Below, one piece after another: positions 9,119 to 18,456 of a stretch of DNA of 38,370 bases. Position numbers and translations under genes: made by a program. Source of the stretch: a bacterium (GTDB lineage: Bacteria; Bacillota; Bacilli; Lactobacillales; Streptococcaceae); assembly GCA_905221215.1 (NCBI GenBank), contig CAJNCI010000013.1, forward strand, positions 1 to 38,370, in the 5' to 3' direction. The notes below the pieces were generated by a model. It was not told the DNA's origin. It did no database searches and saw only the letters and a list, made by a program, of their open reading frames with translations. Position 1 is the stretch's first letter, and the number at the start of each line of letters is the position of its first letter.

Positions 9119-9132
9119 TCTGTCCTCACTCT

Positions 9133-9166
9133 AAAAGGAAGTCACTTAGTGGCTTCCTTTTGTCTT
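9133..9166 (+). terminator. fusA terminator
   Basis: AAAAGGAAG (9133-9141) pairs with CTTCCTTTT (9153-9161), with an inner CAC/GTG, ending in T residues. Confidence 0.85.
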
Positions 9167-9194
9167 TAGAAAATACCTCTAAATATGGTAAAAT
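9165..9194 (+). promoter_or_regulatory. polC promoter
   Basis: TTTAGA (9165-9170), 18-nt spacer and TGGTAAAAT, with -10 TAAAAT at 9189-9194. It starts inside the tail of the fusA terminator. Confidence 0.65.
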
Positions 9195-9221
9195 AGTAGG
9201 AGAATAATGTGAGGAAAATGA

Positions 9222-12200
9222 ATGTCAAATAGTTTTGAAATTTTGATGAATCAACTGGGGATGCCTGCTGAAATGAGACAGGCTCCTGCTTTGTCACAAG
9301 CTGATATTGAGCGAGTTGTAGTTCATAAAATTAGTAAGGTATGGGAGTTTCATTTCGTATTTTCTAATATTTTGCCGATTGAAATCTTTTTAGAATTAAA
9401 GAAAGGATTGAGTGAGGAATTTTCTAAGACAGGCAATAAAGCTGTTTTCGAAATCAAGGCTCTGTCTCAAGATTTTTCAAACCAACTCTTGCAGGCCTAT
9501 TATAGAGAGGCTTTTTCTGAAGGGCCATGTGCTAGTCAAGGTTTTAAGTCCCTTTATCAAAATCTGCAAGTTCGTGCTGAGGGCAATCAACTCTTTATTG
9601 AAGGCTCAGAGGCGATTGATAAGGAACACTTTAAGAAAAATCATCTTCCTAATTTAGCCAAACAACTTGAAAAATTTGGTTTTCCAACTTTTAACTGTCA
9701 AGTAGAGAAAAATGATGTGCTGACTCAAGAGCAGGAAGAAGCCTTTCATGCTGAAAATGAGCAGATTGTTCAAGCTGCTAATGAGGAAGCGCTTCGTGCT
9801 ATGGAGCAACTGGAACAGATGGCACCACCTCCAGTAGAAGAGAAGCCAGCCTTTGATTTTCAAGCCAAAAAAGCTGCCGCTAAACCGAAGCTGGATAAGG
9901 CGGAGATTACTCCTATGATCGAAGTGACGACTGAGGAAAATCGTCTGGTCTTTGAAGGGGTTGTTTTTGATGTGGAGCAAAAAGTGACCAGAACAGGTCG
10001 TGTTTTGATCAACTTTAAAATGACGGACTACACTTCAAGTTTTTCTATGCAAAAGTGGGTTAAAAATGAGGAAGAGGCTCAGAAATTTGATCTAATTAAG
10101 AAAAATTCTTGGCTCCGAGTCCGTGGGAATGTGGAGATGAATAACTTCACACGCGATTTGACAATGAACGTGCAGGATGCGCAGGAAGTTGTTCACTATG
10201 AGCGGAAGGATTTGATGCCAGAAGGTGAGCGTCGAGTTGAGTTTCATGCTCATACTAACATGTCGACTATGGATGCTTTGCCAGAGGTCGAAGAGATTGT
10301 TGCGACAGCTGCTAAGTGGGGACATAAGGCGGTTGCCATCACGGATCATGGAAATGTCCAGTCTTTCCCACATGGCTATAAGGCGGCTAAGAAAGCGGGA
10401 ATCCAGCTGATCTATGGTATGGAAGCCAATATCGTGGAGGACCGTGTCCCTATCGTCTATAACGAAGTGGAGATGGACTTGTCGGAAGCAACCTATGTAG
10501 TCTTTGACGTGGAAACGACGGGGCTTTCAGCCATCTATAATGATTTGATTCAGGTTGCGGCTTCTAAGATGTACAAGGGGAATGTTATTGCCGAATTTGA
10601 TGAATTTATCAATCCTGGGCATCCCTTGTCAGCCTTTACCACGGAGTTGACTGGTATTACAGATGATCATGTCAAAAATGCTAAACCACTGGAACAAGTT
10701 CTGCAAGAATTTCAAGAGTTTTGCAAGGATACAGTCTTAGTTGCCCACAATGCAACCTTTGACGTTGGCTTTATGAATGCCAACTATGAGCGTCATGGTC
10801 TTCCAAAGATTAGTCAGCCAGTTATTGATACGCTGGAGTTTGCTAGAAATCTCTATCCTGAGTATAAGCGTCATGGTTTGGGCCCCTTGACCAAGCGTTT
10901 TGGTGTGGCCTTGGAACATCACCACATGGCCAACTACGATGCGGAAGCGACTGGTCGTTTGCTTTTCATCTTTATCAAAGAGGTAGCAGAAAAACATGGT
11001 GTGACCAATCTAGCTAGACTCAACATTGATTTGATTAGTCCAGATTCTTATAAAAAAGCTCGGATCAAGCATGCGACCATTTATGTCAAGAATCAGGTGG
11101 GTCTGAAAAATATCTTTAAACTGGTTTCTTTGTCTAATACCAAGTATTTTGAAGGGGTACCACGGATTCCGAGAACGGTTCTAGATGCCCATCGGGAGGG
11201 ATTGATTTTAGGGTCAGCCTGCTCAGAAGGTGAAGTTTTTGATGCGGTTGTTTCCCAAGGTGTGGATGCAGCGGTTGAGGTGGCCAAGTATTATGACTTT
11301 ATTGAGGTCATGCCACCGGCTATCTATGCTCCCTTGATTGCTAAGGAGCAGGTCAAGGATATGGAGGAACTCCAGACCATTATCAAGAGTTTGATAGAAG
11401 TGGGAGACCGTCTTGGTAAGCCTGTTCTGGCTACGGGAAATGTCCACTATATCGAACCAGAAGAAGAGATTTATCGTGAAATCATTGTCCGTAGTTTGGG
11501 ACAGGGGGCGATGATTAACCGGACCATCGGTCATGGTGAACATGCCCAACCGGCTCCACTTCCAAAGGCTCATTTTAGAACAACCAATGAGATGTTGGAT
11601 GAATTTGCCTTCTTGGGAGAAGATTTAGCACGGAAACTGGTTATTGAAAATCCCAATGCCTTGGCAGAGACCTTTGAACCTGTTGAAGTTGTAAAAGGTG
11701 ATTTGTACACACCTTTTATCGACAAGGCTGAAGAAACAGTCGCTGAGTTGACATATAAGAAAGCCTTTGAGATTTATGGAAATCCGCTGCCAGATATTGT
11801 TGATTTGCGGATTGAAAAAGAATTGACTTCTATTCTAGGGAATGGATTTGCCGTGATTTATCTGGCATCGCAGATGCTGGTGCAACGCTCAAATGAACGG
11901 GGTTACTTGGTGGGTTCTCGTGGGTCTGTCGGGTCCAGTTTTGTTGCGACCATGATTGGGATTACGGAGGTTAATCCTCTCTCTCCTCACTATGTCTGTG
12001 GTCAGTGTCAGTACAGCGAGTTTATAACTGATGGTTCTTACGGTTCAGGTTTTGATATGCCTAATAAGGACTGTCCAAAGTGTGGCCACAAACTCAGCAA
12101 AAATGGGCAGGATATTCCGTTTGAGACCTTCCTCGGTTTTGATGGGGACAAGGTTCCCGATATTGACTTGAACTTCTCGGGAGAAGACCAGCCTAGCGCT

Positions 12201-13613
12201 CACTTGGATGTGCGTGATATCTTTGGTGAGGAATATGCCTTCCGTGCGGGAACGGTTGGTACGGTGGCTGCCAAGACTGCCTATGGATTTGTAAAGGGCT
12301 ACGAGAGAGACTACGGGAAGTTTTATCGTGATGCAGAGGTGGAACGCCTCGCCCAAGGTGCGGCTGGTGTCAAGCGGACAACGGGACAACACCCGGGGGG
12401 AATTGTTGTTATTCCTAACTACATGGATGTCTATGATTTTACGCCTGTCCAGTATCCAGCGGATGACGTGACGGCTGAATGGCAGACCACTCACTTTAAC
12501 TTCCATGATATCGATGAGAACGTTCTCAAACTTGATGTGCTGGGACATGATGATCCGACCATGATTCGGAAATTGCAGGATTTGTCTGGGATTGATCCTA
12601 ATGAAATCCCTATGGATGACGAAGGTGTGATGGCCCTCTTTTCAGGGACTGATGTGTTAGGGGTAACACCTGAGCAAATCGGAACTCCGACGGGTATGCT
12701 GGGAATTCCAGAGTTTGGGACCAACTTTGTACGTGGGATGGTAGATGAGACGCATCCAACGACTTTTGCGGAGTTGCTACAGTTATCTGGATTGTCTCAC
12801 GGTACTGATGTCTGGTTGGGAAATGCCCAGGATCTGATCAAGCAAGGAATTGCAGACCTATCAACCGTTATTGGTTGTCGGGACGACATCATGGTTTACC
12901 TCATGCATGCTGGTCTCGAGCCTAAGATGGCCTTTACCATCATGGAACGAGTACGTAAGGGCTTGTGGCTGAAGATTTCTGAAGAGGAGCGAAATGGCTA
13001 CATCGAAGCTATGAAGGCCAATAAGGTTCCAGAGTGGTATATCGAGTCCTGTGGGAAAATCAAGTACATGTTCCCTAAAGCCCATGCGGCAGCCTACGTT
13101 ATGATGGCCTTGCGTGTGGCCTACTTCAAGGTTCATCATCCTATTTATTATTACTGTGCTTACTTCTCAATCCGCGCTAAGGCCTTTGATATCAAGACCA
13201 TGGGTGCAGGCTTGGATGCTATCAAGCGCAGAATGGAAGAAATTGCTGAAAAACGGAAGAACAATGAAGCCTCTAATGTAGAAATTGATCTTTATACAAC
13301 TCTTGAGATTGTCAATGAAATGTGGGAACGTGGTTTCAAGTTTGGCAAACTAGATCTCTACCGTAGTCAGGCAACAGAGTTTCTCATTGATGGGGATACC
13401 CTCATTCCGCCATTTGTAGCAATGGATGGTCTAGGAGAGAACGTTGCCAAGCAACTGGTACGAGCGCGTGAAGAGGGAGAATTCCTCTCTAAAACAGAAC
13501 TACGCAAACGCGGTGGACTCTCATCAACATTGGTTGAAAAGATGGATGAGATGGGGATTCTGGGAAATATGCCCGAGGATAACCAGCTCAGTTTGTTTGA
13601 TGAGTTGTTTTAA
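9222..13613 (+). CDS. polC: DNA polymerase III alpha subunit, Gram-positive PolC type
   Basis: This 1463-residue replicative polymerase has the full PolC layout. An N-terminal domain is followed by an OB fold (about 235-325) and a PHP domain beginning near residue 340 ([11 protein letters not shown]). The inserted DEDD 3'-5' proofreading exonuclease has FDVETTGL around Asp429. The second part of PHP, a zinc-binding CGQC...CPKC region (about 925-955), the palm with [10 protein letters not shown] (about 978-987) and a C-terminal helix-hairpin-helix region follow. The C-terminus [10 protein letters not shown] contains a beta-clamp-binding motif. ATG 9222 has GAGG 7-8 nt upstream. It copies the chromosome with DnaE, the clamp and the clamp loader. 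The gene is complete and ends at a 13-bp terminator. Confidence 0.98.
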   Translation: MSNSFEILMNQLGMPAEMRQAPALSQADIERVVVHKISKVWEFHFVFSNILPIEIFLELKKGLSEEFSKTGNKAVFEIKALSQDFSNQLLQAYYREAFSEGPCASQGFKSLYQNLQVRAEGNQLFIEGSEAIDKEHFKKNHLPNLAKQLEKFGFPTFNCQVEKNDVLTQEQEEAFHAENEQIVQAANEEALRAMEQLEQMAPPPVEEKPAFDFQAKKAAAKPKLDKAEITPMIEVTTEENRLVFEGVVFDVEQKVTRTGRVLINFKMTDYTSSFSMQKWVKNEEEAQKFDLIKKNSWLRVRGNVEMNNFTRDLTMNVQDAQEVVHYERKDLMPEGERRVEFHAHTNMSTMDALPEVEEIVATAAKWGHKAVAITDHGNVQSFPHGYKAAKKAGIQLIYGMEANIVEDRVPIVYNEVEMDLSEATYVVFDVETTGLSAIYNDLIQVAASKMYKGNVIAEFDEFINPGHPLSAFTTELTGITDDHVKNAKPLEQVLQEFQEFCKDTVLVAHNATFDVGFMNANYERHGLPKISQPVIDTLEFARNLYPEYKRHGLGPLTKRFGVALEHHHMANYDAEATGRLLFIFIKEVAEKHGVTNLARLNIDLISPDSYKKARIKHATIYVKNQVGLKNIFKLVSLSNTKYFEGVPRIPRTVLDAHREGLILGSACSEGEVFDAVVSQGVDAAVEVAKYYDFIEVMPPAIYAPLIAKEQVKDMEELQTIIKSLIEVGDRLGKPVLATGNVHYIEPEEEIYREIIVRSLGQGAMINRTIGHGEHAQPAPLPKAHFRTTNEMLDEFAFLGEDLARKLVIENPNALAETFEPVEVVKGDLYTPFIDKAEETVAELTYKKAFEIYGNPLPDIVDLRIEKELTSILGNGFAVIYLASQMLVQRSNERGYLVGSRGSVGSSFVATMIGITEVNPLSPHYVCGQCQYSEFITDGSYGSGFDMPNKDCPKCGHKLSKNGQDIPFETFLGFDGDKVPDIDLNFSGEDQPSAHLDVRDIFGEEYAFRAGTVGTVAAKTAYGFVKGYERDYGKFYRDAEVERLAQGAAGVKRTTGQHPGGIVVIPNYMDVYDFTPVQYPADDVTAEWQTTHFNFHDIDENVLKLDVLGHDDPTMIRKLQDLSGIDPNEIPMDDEGVMALFSGTDVLGVTPEQIGTPTGMLGIPEFGTNFVRGMVDETHPTTFAELLQLSGLSHGTDVWLGNAQDLIKQGIADLSTVIGCRDDIMVYLMHAGLEPKMAFTIMERVRKGLWLKISEEERNGYIEAMKANKVPEWYIESCGKIKYMFPKAHAAAYVMMALRVAYFKVHHPIYYYCAYFSIRAKAFDIKTMGAGLDAIKRRMEEIAEKRKNNEASNVEIDLYTTLEIVNEMWERGFKFGKLDLYRSQATEFLIDGDTLIPPFVAMDGLGENVAKQLVRAREEGEFLSKTELRKRGGLSSTLVEKMDEMGILGNMPEDNQLSLFDELF

Positions 13614-13638
13614 AAAATTGTTTAATCATCTATCTGAC

Positions 13639-13683
13639 GAAGGCTAATGTATATCCAATAGATTTACATTAGCCTTCTTTTTT
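13639..13683 (+). terminator. polC terminator
   Basis: A perfect 13-bp stem: GAAGGCTAATGTA (13639-13651) and TACATTAGCCTTC (13665-13677), followed by six T. Confidence 0.92.
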
Positions 13684-13691
13684 GTTAAAAT
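13683..13691 (+). promoter_or_regulatory. Promoter of the relB-yafQ-pepS unit
   Basis: TGTTAAAAT, an extended -10 with TAAAAT at 13686-13691, lies right after the polC terminator and 25 nt before the antitoxin start. As no terminator is visible until 16189, this promoter probably serves all five genes down to 15926. RelB-type antitoxins usually repress such promoters. Confidence 0.55.
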
Positions 13692-13715
13692 AATAGATAG
13701 AAAGAGGGTGAGAGT

Positions 13716-13979
13716 ATGTCAAAGACGAGCATGAGCATTCGTTTGGATAGCGAGGTTAAGGAGCAGGCCCAACAGGTGTTTAATAATCTGGGAATGGATA
13801 TGACAACAGCTATCAATATTTTCCTTCGTCAGGCTATTCAATATCAGGGATTACCTTTCGATGTCAGACTAGACGAGAATCGGAGGTTGCTTAAGGTATT
13901 AACGGATTTAGACCAAAATCGTAATATGAGCCAACCCTTTGAATCAGTCTCTGACTTGATGGAGGATTTGCGTGCTTAA
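13716..13979 (+). CDS. RelB/DinJ-family antitoxin
   Basis: An 87-residue protein. The N-terminal ribbon-helix-helix (MSIRLDSEVKEQAQQVFNNL and the helix MTTAINIFLRQAI) matches RelB/DinJ antitoxins, which bind DNA as dimers and neutralise the partner toxin with their C-terminal half. GAGGGTGAGAG precedes ATG 13716. Its 3' end overlaps the toxin start by 8 nt, the typical antitoxin-first arrangement, so antitoxin translation feeds that of the toxin. The complex is expected to repress the promoter at 13683. Confidence 0.9.
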   Translation: MSKTSMSIRLDSEVKEQAQQVFNNLGMDMTTAINIFLRQAIQYQGLPFDVRLDENRRLLKVLTDLDQNRNMSQPFESVSDLMEDLRA

Positions 13980-14250
13980 GATTCGTTATCATAAACAGTT
14001 TAAAAAAGATTTTAAGTTGGCTATGAAGCGTGGTTTGAGGGCAGAATTATTAGAAGAAGTTTTAAATTTTCTTGTTCAAGAAAAAGATCTTCCTGCTAGA
14101 TATCGTGATCATCAATTGACGGCATCTAAGCATTTTCAAGGAGTTCGTGAATGCCATATCCAGCCAGATTGGCTTTTGGTTTATAAAGTAGACAAGGAAG
14201 AATTGATTTTAAACTTGCTTAGGACAGGCAGTCATAGTCATTTGTTTTAA
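13972..14250 (+). CDS. YafQ-family mRNA interferase toxin
   Basis: A 92-residue RelE-superfamily toxin. The start is GTG at 13972, which overlaps the antitoxin stop; GGAGG at 13961-13965 lies 6 nt upstream, inside relB. Residues that correspond to the E. coli YafQ active site are all visible: His47 (RDHQL), His62, Asp66 and Trp67 (CHIQPDW), His88 and Phe92 at the extreme C-terminus (GSHSHLF). The toxin is therefore predicted to be intact and to cut mRNA on the ribosome when the antitoxin is lost. No frameshift is seen. It lies on the chromosome between polC and pepS, so it looks like a fixed chromosomal module rather than a plasmid stabiliser. Confidence 0.9.
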   Translation: MLKIRYHKQFKKDFKLAMKRGLRAELLEEVLNFLVQEKDLPARYRDHQLTASKHFQGVRECHIQPDWLLVYKVDKEELILNLLRTGSHSHLF

Positions 14251-14270
14251 TAAATTTTAAGGGGGTTCTC

Positions 14271-14411
14271 ATGAAACTTAGAATCTTTGCGGAAGATAAA
14301 CCTGCTGAAAAGGTTTTTGACTATCAGTTAGAGCTGGCAGATGAAACAATTCTTCTATCGACAGCACTCTTGTCAGGTGCTATTGCTTTGGCAGGATTAT
14401 TTTCTGCTTTG
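14271..14411 (+). CDS. 46-residue hypothetical protein with C-terminal membrane helix
   Basis: A short frame starts MKLRIFAEDK with AAGGGGG 6 nt before the ATG, a strong ribosome binding site. The first 24 residues are polar and charged. The last 20 (about 27-46) are hydrophobic and could form a single tail-anchored membrane helix ending at TGA 14409-14411. It lies 20 nt after the toxin gene and 33 nt before pepS, with no terminator on either side, so it is probably co-transcribed with both. It is not recognisable as any family. It could be a small membrane protein of the toxin-antitoxin or peptidase unit; no function can be inferred. Confidence 0.65.
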
Positions 14412-14444
14412 AAAGAAAAATAAAAATAGAAAAGGACAAATAAA

Positions 14445-15686
14445 ATGGTTTTACCAAATTTTAAAGAAAATCTAGAAAAATATGCGAAATTATTGGTTGC
14501 GAACGGAATCAACGTGCAACCTGGTCACACTTTGGCTCTCTCTATCGACGTGGAGCAACGTGAGTTGGCTCACTTAATCGTCAAAGAAGCTTATGCCTTG
14601 GGGGCGCATGAGGTGATCGTTCAGTGGACAGATGATGTCATCAACCGCGAGAAATTCCTCCACGCACCGATGGAACGTTTGGACAATGTGCCAGAATACA
14701 AGATTGCTGAGATGAACTATCTCTTGGAGAACAAGGCTAGCCGTCTTGGGGTACGTTCTTCTGACCCAGGTGCCTTGAACGGTGTGGATGCTGACAAGCT
14801 TTCAGCTTCTGCTAAAGCTATGGGACTTGCCATGAAACCAATGCGTATCGCAACGCAATCCAATAAGGTTAGCTGGACTGTAGCAGCCGCTGCTGGACTT
14901 GAGTGGGCTAAGAAAGTCTTTCCAAATGCTGCGAGCGACGAAGAGGCAGTTGATCTCCTTTGGGACCAAATTTTCAAAACTTGCCGTGTCTACGAAGCAG
15001 ATCCTGTTAAGGCTTGGGAAGAGCATGCAGCCATCCTCAAGAGTAAGGCTGATATGCTTAATAAAGAACAATTTTCAGCCCTTCATTACACAGCACCAGG
15101 AACTGATTTGACACTTGGCTTGCCGAAGAACCACGTTTGGGAATCAGCTGGTGCTATCAATGCGCAAGGAGAAGGATTCTTGCCAAATATGCCGACAGAA
15201 GAAGTCTTCACAGCGCCAGACTTCCGCCGTGCAGATGGTTATGTCACTTCTACAAAACCACTTAGCTACAACGGAAATATCATCGAAGGCATTAAAGTAA
15301 CCTTCAAGGATGGTCAAATCGTAGACATTACTGCTGAGAAGGGTGATCAGGTCATGAAAGACCTTGTCTTTGAAAATGCGGGTGCGCGTGCCTTGGGTGA
15401 ATGTGCCTTGGTACCAGATCCAAGCCCAATTTCTCAGTCAGGCATTACCTTCTTCAACACCCTTTTCGATGAAAATGCATCAAACCACTTGGCTATTGGT
15501 GCAGCCTATGCGACTAGCGTCGTTGGTGGAGCAGAGATGAGTGAAGAGGAGCTTGAAGCTGCGGGACTTAACCGTTCAGATGTTCACGTGGACTTTATGA
15601 TTGGTTCTAACCAAATGGATATCGATGGTATCCGTGAGGATGGGACACGTGTGCCTCTCTTCCGTAACGGAGATTGGGCAAATTAA
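14445..15686 (+). CDS. pepS: Aminopeptidase PepS (M29 family)
   Basis: This 413-residue metallopeptidase of family M29 has the usual length. The C-terminal half holds the likely metal-binding and catalytic residues: Glu in GECALVP, His in SNHLAIG, His and Asp in VHVDFMIGS. It removes N-terminal residues, with a preference for Arg and aromatic residues in the S. thermophilus enzyme, and supplies amino acids from peptides; it is cytoplasmic, with no signal peptide. AAAAGGAC precedes ATG 14445. A GlsB/YeaQ-type gene follows 9 nt after its stop. Confidence 0.95.
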   Translation: MVLPNFKENLEKYAKLLVANGINVQPGHTLALSIDVEQRELAHLIVKEAYALGAHEVIVQWTDDVINREKFLHAPMERLDNVPEYKIAEMNYLLENKASRLGVRSSDPGALNGVDADKLSASAKAMGLAMKPMRIATQSNKVSWTVAAAAGLEWAKKVFPNAASDEEAVDLLWDQIFKTCRVYEADPVKAWEEHAAILKSKADMLNKEQFSALHYTAPGTDLTLGLPKNHVWESAGAINAQGEGFLPNMPTEEVFTAPDFRRADGYVTSTKPLSYNGNIIEGIKVTFKDGQIVDITAEKGDQVMKDLVFENAGARALGECALVPDPSPISQSGITFFNTLFDENASNHLAIGAAYATSVVGGAEMSEEELEAAGLNRSDVHVDFMIGSNQMDIDGIREDGTRVPLFRNGDWAN

Positions 15687-15695
15687 GGAGCCAAG

Positions 15696-15926
15696 ATGAT
15701 AGGAAGTATGTTTGTTGGTCTCCTAGTGGGACTCTTGGCAGGTGCTTTGACCAATCGTGGAGAGCGAATGGGATGTTTTGGAAAAATGTTTCTGGGCTGG
15801 ATTGGTGCTTTTATAGGCCACTTGCTTTTTGGGACTTGGGGACCGATAATAGCAGGAACTGCCATTATTCCGGCAGTACTAGGTTCCATGATTGTCTTAG
15901 CGATTTTCTGGAGACGAGGAAGTTAA
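15696..15926 (+). CDS. GlsB/YeaQ/YmgE-type small membrane protein
   Basis: This 76-residue, Gly- and Ala-rich protein has three hydrophobic segments (about 3-18, 27-45, 51-70). It matches the YeaQ/YmgE, or transglycosylase-associated, family by its GLLVGLLAGAL start and by WIGAFIGH. AAGGAG lies 5 nt before ATG 15696. Members are small integral membrane proteins often induced by stress, and their biochemical role is not established. It follows pepS by 9 nt and is probably the last gene of that transcript. A longer overlapping frame from 15674 reads the wrong phase and is rejected. Confidence 0.85.
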   Translation: MIGSMFVGLLVGLLAGALTNRGERMGCFGKMFLGWIGAFIGHLLFGTWGPIIAGTAIIPAVLGSMIVLAIFWRRGS

Positions 15927-15939
15927 TTGCTTAAATCTG

Positions 15940-16182
15940 ATACTCTCAATGAAAATCAAAGAGCAAACTAGGAAACTAGCCGCAGGTTGCTCAAAGCACT
16001 GCTTTGAGGTTGTAAATAAGACTGACGAAGTCAGCTCAAAACACTGTTTTGAGGTTGCAGATAGAACTGACGAAGTCAGCTCAAAACACTGTTTTGAGGT
16101 TGCAGATAGAACTGACGAAGTCAGTAACCATACATACGGCAAGGCGACGTTGACGCGGTTTGAAGAGATTTTTGAAGAGTAT
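15940..16182. repeat. BOX element with extra boxB copies (A-B-B-C)
   Basis: It runs from boxC (ATACTCTCAATGAAAATC at the left) to boxA (TTTGAAGAGTAT at the right), so it is inverted relative to the usual A-B-C description. Between them a 45-nt unit starting GCTCAAA and ending GAAGTCA occurs three times in tandem (15989-16033, 16034-16078, 16079-16123). The second and third are nearly identical and the first is the diverged boxC version. Each unit holds self-complementary CTCAAAACA/TGTTTTGAG and TGACGAAGTCA. BOX elements are dispersed, non-coding and probably mobilised in trans in S. pneumoniae and relatives. Confidence 0.95.
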
Positions 16183-16188
16183 GAAACG

Positions 16189-16222
16189 AAAAGGAGGTTG
16201 ATCATTGTACCAGCCTCTTTTT
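16189..16222 (+). terminator. Terminator downstream of the pepS unit
   Basis: GAGGTTG (about 16194-16200) pairs with CAGCCTC (16211-16217) with one G-U, flanked by AAAA upstream and TTTTT downstream. It ends the pepS/YeaQ transcript just before the rsuA promoter. Confidence 0.65.
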
Positions 16223-16226
16223 GATA

Positions 16227-16235
16227 TGATATAAT
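16227..16235 (+). promoter_or_regulatory. rsuA promoter, -10 only 6 nt before the start codon
   Basis: TGATATAAT is an extended -10 with TATAAT at 16230-16235. The ATG at 16242 is the 7th base after it, exactly where transcription would normally begin. No Shine-Dalgarno sequence exists, so the mRNA should be leaderless. A weak TTGTAC at 16205-16210 is the only -35 candidate, with 19-nt spacing. Confidence 0.7.
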
Positions 16236-16241
16236 AGTTCT

Positions 16242-16964
16242 ATGAGATTAGATAAATTTTTAGTTGCCTGCGCTGTGGGAAGTCGGACTGAGGTCAAAAA
16301 CTTGCTCAAGGCTGGGCGCGTGACGGTAAATGGTAAAAAAGAAAAATCAGCTAAATTGCAGATTGATGAAAAAATAGATGAGATTCGCTTTGACGGGCAA
16401 GTGTTGGAGTATGAAGAGTTTGTCTACTACATGATGAACAAGCCCCAAGGAGTTATTTCAGCGACTGAGGATCCCAAGCACAGAACCGTGTTGGACTTGC
16501 TGGATGATATTGCTCGGACCAAGGAGGTTTTTCCAGTAGGGCGCTTGGATATTGATACACATGGTCTTCTACTCTTGACCAATGATGGTCAGCTTGCCCA
16601 TGATCTTCTTTCACCCAAGCGTCATGTGGATAAGACTTATCTGGCACAGGTTAAGGGAATTATGACCCAAGAAGATGTGGAGACATTTGCCAAGGGTATT
16701 CCTCTCAAGGACTTTACCTGCCAGCCAGCTAAGCTGGAGATTGTGTCAGTAGATTCAGAAAAGAATCAGAGTCAAATCCGTGTGACTATTGCAGAAGGGA
16801 AGTTCCATCAGGTTAAGCGTATGGTGGCTTACTGTGGCAAGGAAGTAGTGGACCTACAACGTTTGACTATGGGAACTCTGATTTTAGACGAGAACTTGCA
16901 ACGAGGAGAATGGCGTCGCTTGACCAAGGAGGAATTAGAAGTTCTTCTTGCGAGTATTGCTTAA
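16242..16964 (+). CDS. rsuA: 16S rRNA pseudouridine(516) synthase RsuA
   Basis: This 240-residue enzyme modifies U516 of 16S rRNA to pseudouridine during 30S assembly. The N-terminal S4 RNA-binding domain (1-58: MRLDKFLVAC, VKNLLKAGRVTVNG) is followed by the RsuA/RluB-type catalytic domain, with MNKPQGVISA and the signature GRLDIDTHGLLLLT containing catalytic Asp103. The start is firm because the S4 domain begins exactly at this Met. No ribosome binding site is present and the -10 element ends 6 nt upstream, which implies a leaderless transcript. Confidence 0.95.
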   Translation: MRLDKFLVACAVGSRTEVKNLLKAGRVTVNGKKEKSAKLQIDEKIDEIRFDGQVLEYEEFVYYMMNKPQGVISATEDPKHRTVLDLLDDIARTKEVFPVGRLDIDTHGLLLLTNDGQLAHDLLSPKRHVDKTYLAQVKGIMTQEDVETFAKGIPLKDFTCQPAKLEIVSVDSEKNQSQIRVTIAEGKFHQVKRMVAYCGKEVVDLQRLTMGTLILDENLQRGEWRRLTKEELEVLLASIA

Positions 16965-17021
16965 TTGGGTTTATATCAGAAAAAGGTGAGGAAGAATATC
17001 TTTGCCTTTTATGTTTTTCAG

Positions 17022-17049
17022 TTGCTTACTTTGTGAAAAGAGTTATAAT
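17022..17049 (+). promoter_or_regulatory. pepC promoter
   Basis: TTGCTT (17022-17027), 16-nt spacer, TATAAT (17044-17049). The ribosome binding site AAAGGAGG follows just before ATG 17076. Confidence 0.8.
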
Positions 17050-17075
17050 AGACTGTAGAATAAAAGGAGGACTCT

Positions 17076-18410
17076 ATGAACGCGATTCAAGAATCATTTA
17101 CTGATAAATTATTTGCTAACTATGAAGCAAATGTCAAATACCAAGCGATTGAAAATGCTGCTAGCCATAACGGAATTTTTGCAGCCCTAGAACGTCGCCA
17201 AAGCCATGTAGACAACACACCCGTTTTCTCATTGGACTTGACCAAAGACAAGGTCACCAACCAGAAAGCGTCTGGTCGGTGCTGGATGTTTGCGGCCCTT
17301 AACACCTTCCGTCACAAACTCATCTCGCAATACAAATTGGAAAACTTTGAGTTGTCACAGGCCCATACTTTCTTCTGGGATAAGTATGAGAAATCAAACT
17401 GGTTCTTGGAGCAAGTCATTGCGACTGCGGACCAAGATTTGACGAGCCGTAAGGTTAAATTCCTACTTCAAACTCCCCAACAAGATGGCGGTCAATGGGA
17501 TATGGTCGTTGCCCTCTTTGAAAAATACGGTGTTGTTCCCAAGTCTGTTTATCCTGAGTCAGTTTCATCTAGCAGTAGCCGTGAGTTAAATGCAATCCTT
17601 AACAAATTGCTTCGTCAAGATGCCCAAATCTTGCGTGATTTGCTTGCTTCTGGCGCAGACCAAGCGACTGTTCAAGCTAAGAAAGAAGACCTCTTGCAAG
17701 AAATCTTTAATTTCCTTGCTATGTCACTAGGCCTTCCACCACGTAAATTTGACTTTGCTTATCGTGATAAGGATAACAACTACCAAAGCGAAAAGAGCAT
17801 TACTCCACAAGAGTTTTACAAGAAATATGTCAATCTTCCTCTAGAAGACTATGTTTCTGTTATCAACGCACCAACTGATGACAAGCCTTACGGCCAATCT
17901 TACACAGTTGAGATGTTGGGAAATGTGGTTGGTAGCCGTGCAGTTCGCTACATCAACGTACCGATGGAGCGCTTGAAAGAATTGGCGATTGCCCAAATGC
18001 AAACAGGAGAAACTGTTTGGTTTGGTTCTGATGTCGGCCAGCTCAGCAACCGAAAAGCTGGAATCCTTGCGACAGATGTTTATGACTTTGAATCAAGCAT
18101 GGACATTAAACTCACTCAAGACAAGGCTGGACGTTTGGACTACAGCGAAAGTTTGATGACCCATGCCATGGTCTTGACAGGTGTTGATTTGGATGAAAAT
18201 GGCAAATCAACTAAGTGGAAGGTTGAAAACTCTTGGGGAGACAAGGTCGGTACAGATGGTTACTTTGTTGCCTCAGACGCTTGGATGGACGAATATACAT
18301 ATCAAATCGTTGTTCGCAAAGAATTGCTGACAGCAGAAGAACAAGCTGCCTATGAAGCAGAACCAATTGTACTCGCACCTTGGGATCCAATGGGAGCCTT
18401 GGCAGAATAA
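17076..18410 (+). CDS. pepC: Aminopeptidase C (bleomycin hydrolase family, C1B)
   Basis: This 444-residue cytoplasmic cysteine aminopeptidase forms hexameric barrels. The papain-like triad is visible: Cys69 in ASGRCWMFA, His in LMTHAMVLTG, and Asn in KVENSWGDK. The extreme C-terminus, which acts as a positioning arm limiting the enzyme to aminopeptidase activity, is present (ending GALAE). It works in general peptide utilisation, as PepS does. Its own promoter and a full AAAGGAGG site drive it. The gene ends at a hairpin terminator, immediately after which a group II intron is inserted. Confidence 0.97.
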   Translation: MNAIQESFTDKLFANYEANVKYQAIENAASHNGIFAALERRQSHVDNTPVFSLDLTKDKVTNQKASGRCWMFAALNTFRHKLISQYKLENFELSQAHTFFWDKYEKSNWFLEQVIATADQDLTSRKVKFLLQTPQQDGGQWDMVVALFEKYGVVPKSVYPESVSSSSSRELNAILNKLLRQDAQILRDLLASGADQATVQAKKEDLLQEIFNFLAMSLGLPPRKFDFAYRDKDNNYQSEKSITPQEFYKKYVNLPLEDYVSVINAPTDDKPYGQSYTVEMLGNVVGSRAVRYINVPMERLKELAIAQMQTGETVWFGSDVGQLSNRKAGILATDVYDFESSMDIKLTQDKAGRLDYSESLMTHAMVLTGVDLDENGKSTKWKVENSWGDKVGTDGYFVASDAWMDEYTYQIVVRKELLTAEEQAAYEAEPIVLAPWDPMGALAE

Positions 18411-18420
18411 AAGTATAGAA

Positions 18421-18453
18421 AAAAGGAATCAGGCTTAGAACCTGGTTCCTTTT
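18421..18453. terminator. pepC/manN bidirectional terminator, target of the intron
   Basis: AAAAGGAA (18421-18428) pairs with TTCCTTTT (18446-18453), with an inner CAGG/CCTG. The T tract is cut short to TTTTAAG, after which the intron begins. The 3' exon resumes TTGTTTG at 20314. The stem would have served pepC on + and manN on - before the insertion. Confidence 0.85.
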
Positions 18454-18456
18454 AAG

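Noticed and set aside
15949..16224. 91-residue frame with repeated SKHCFEV units
   Set aside because: It is the translation of tandem boxB units of a BOX element; no ribosome binding site and the repeat is a known non-coding element. The same applies to the minus-strand frame at 24440-24736.
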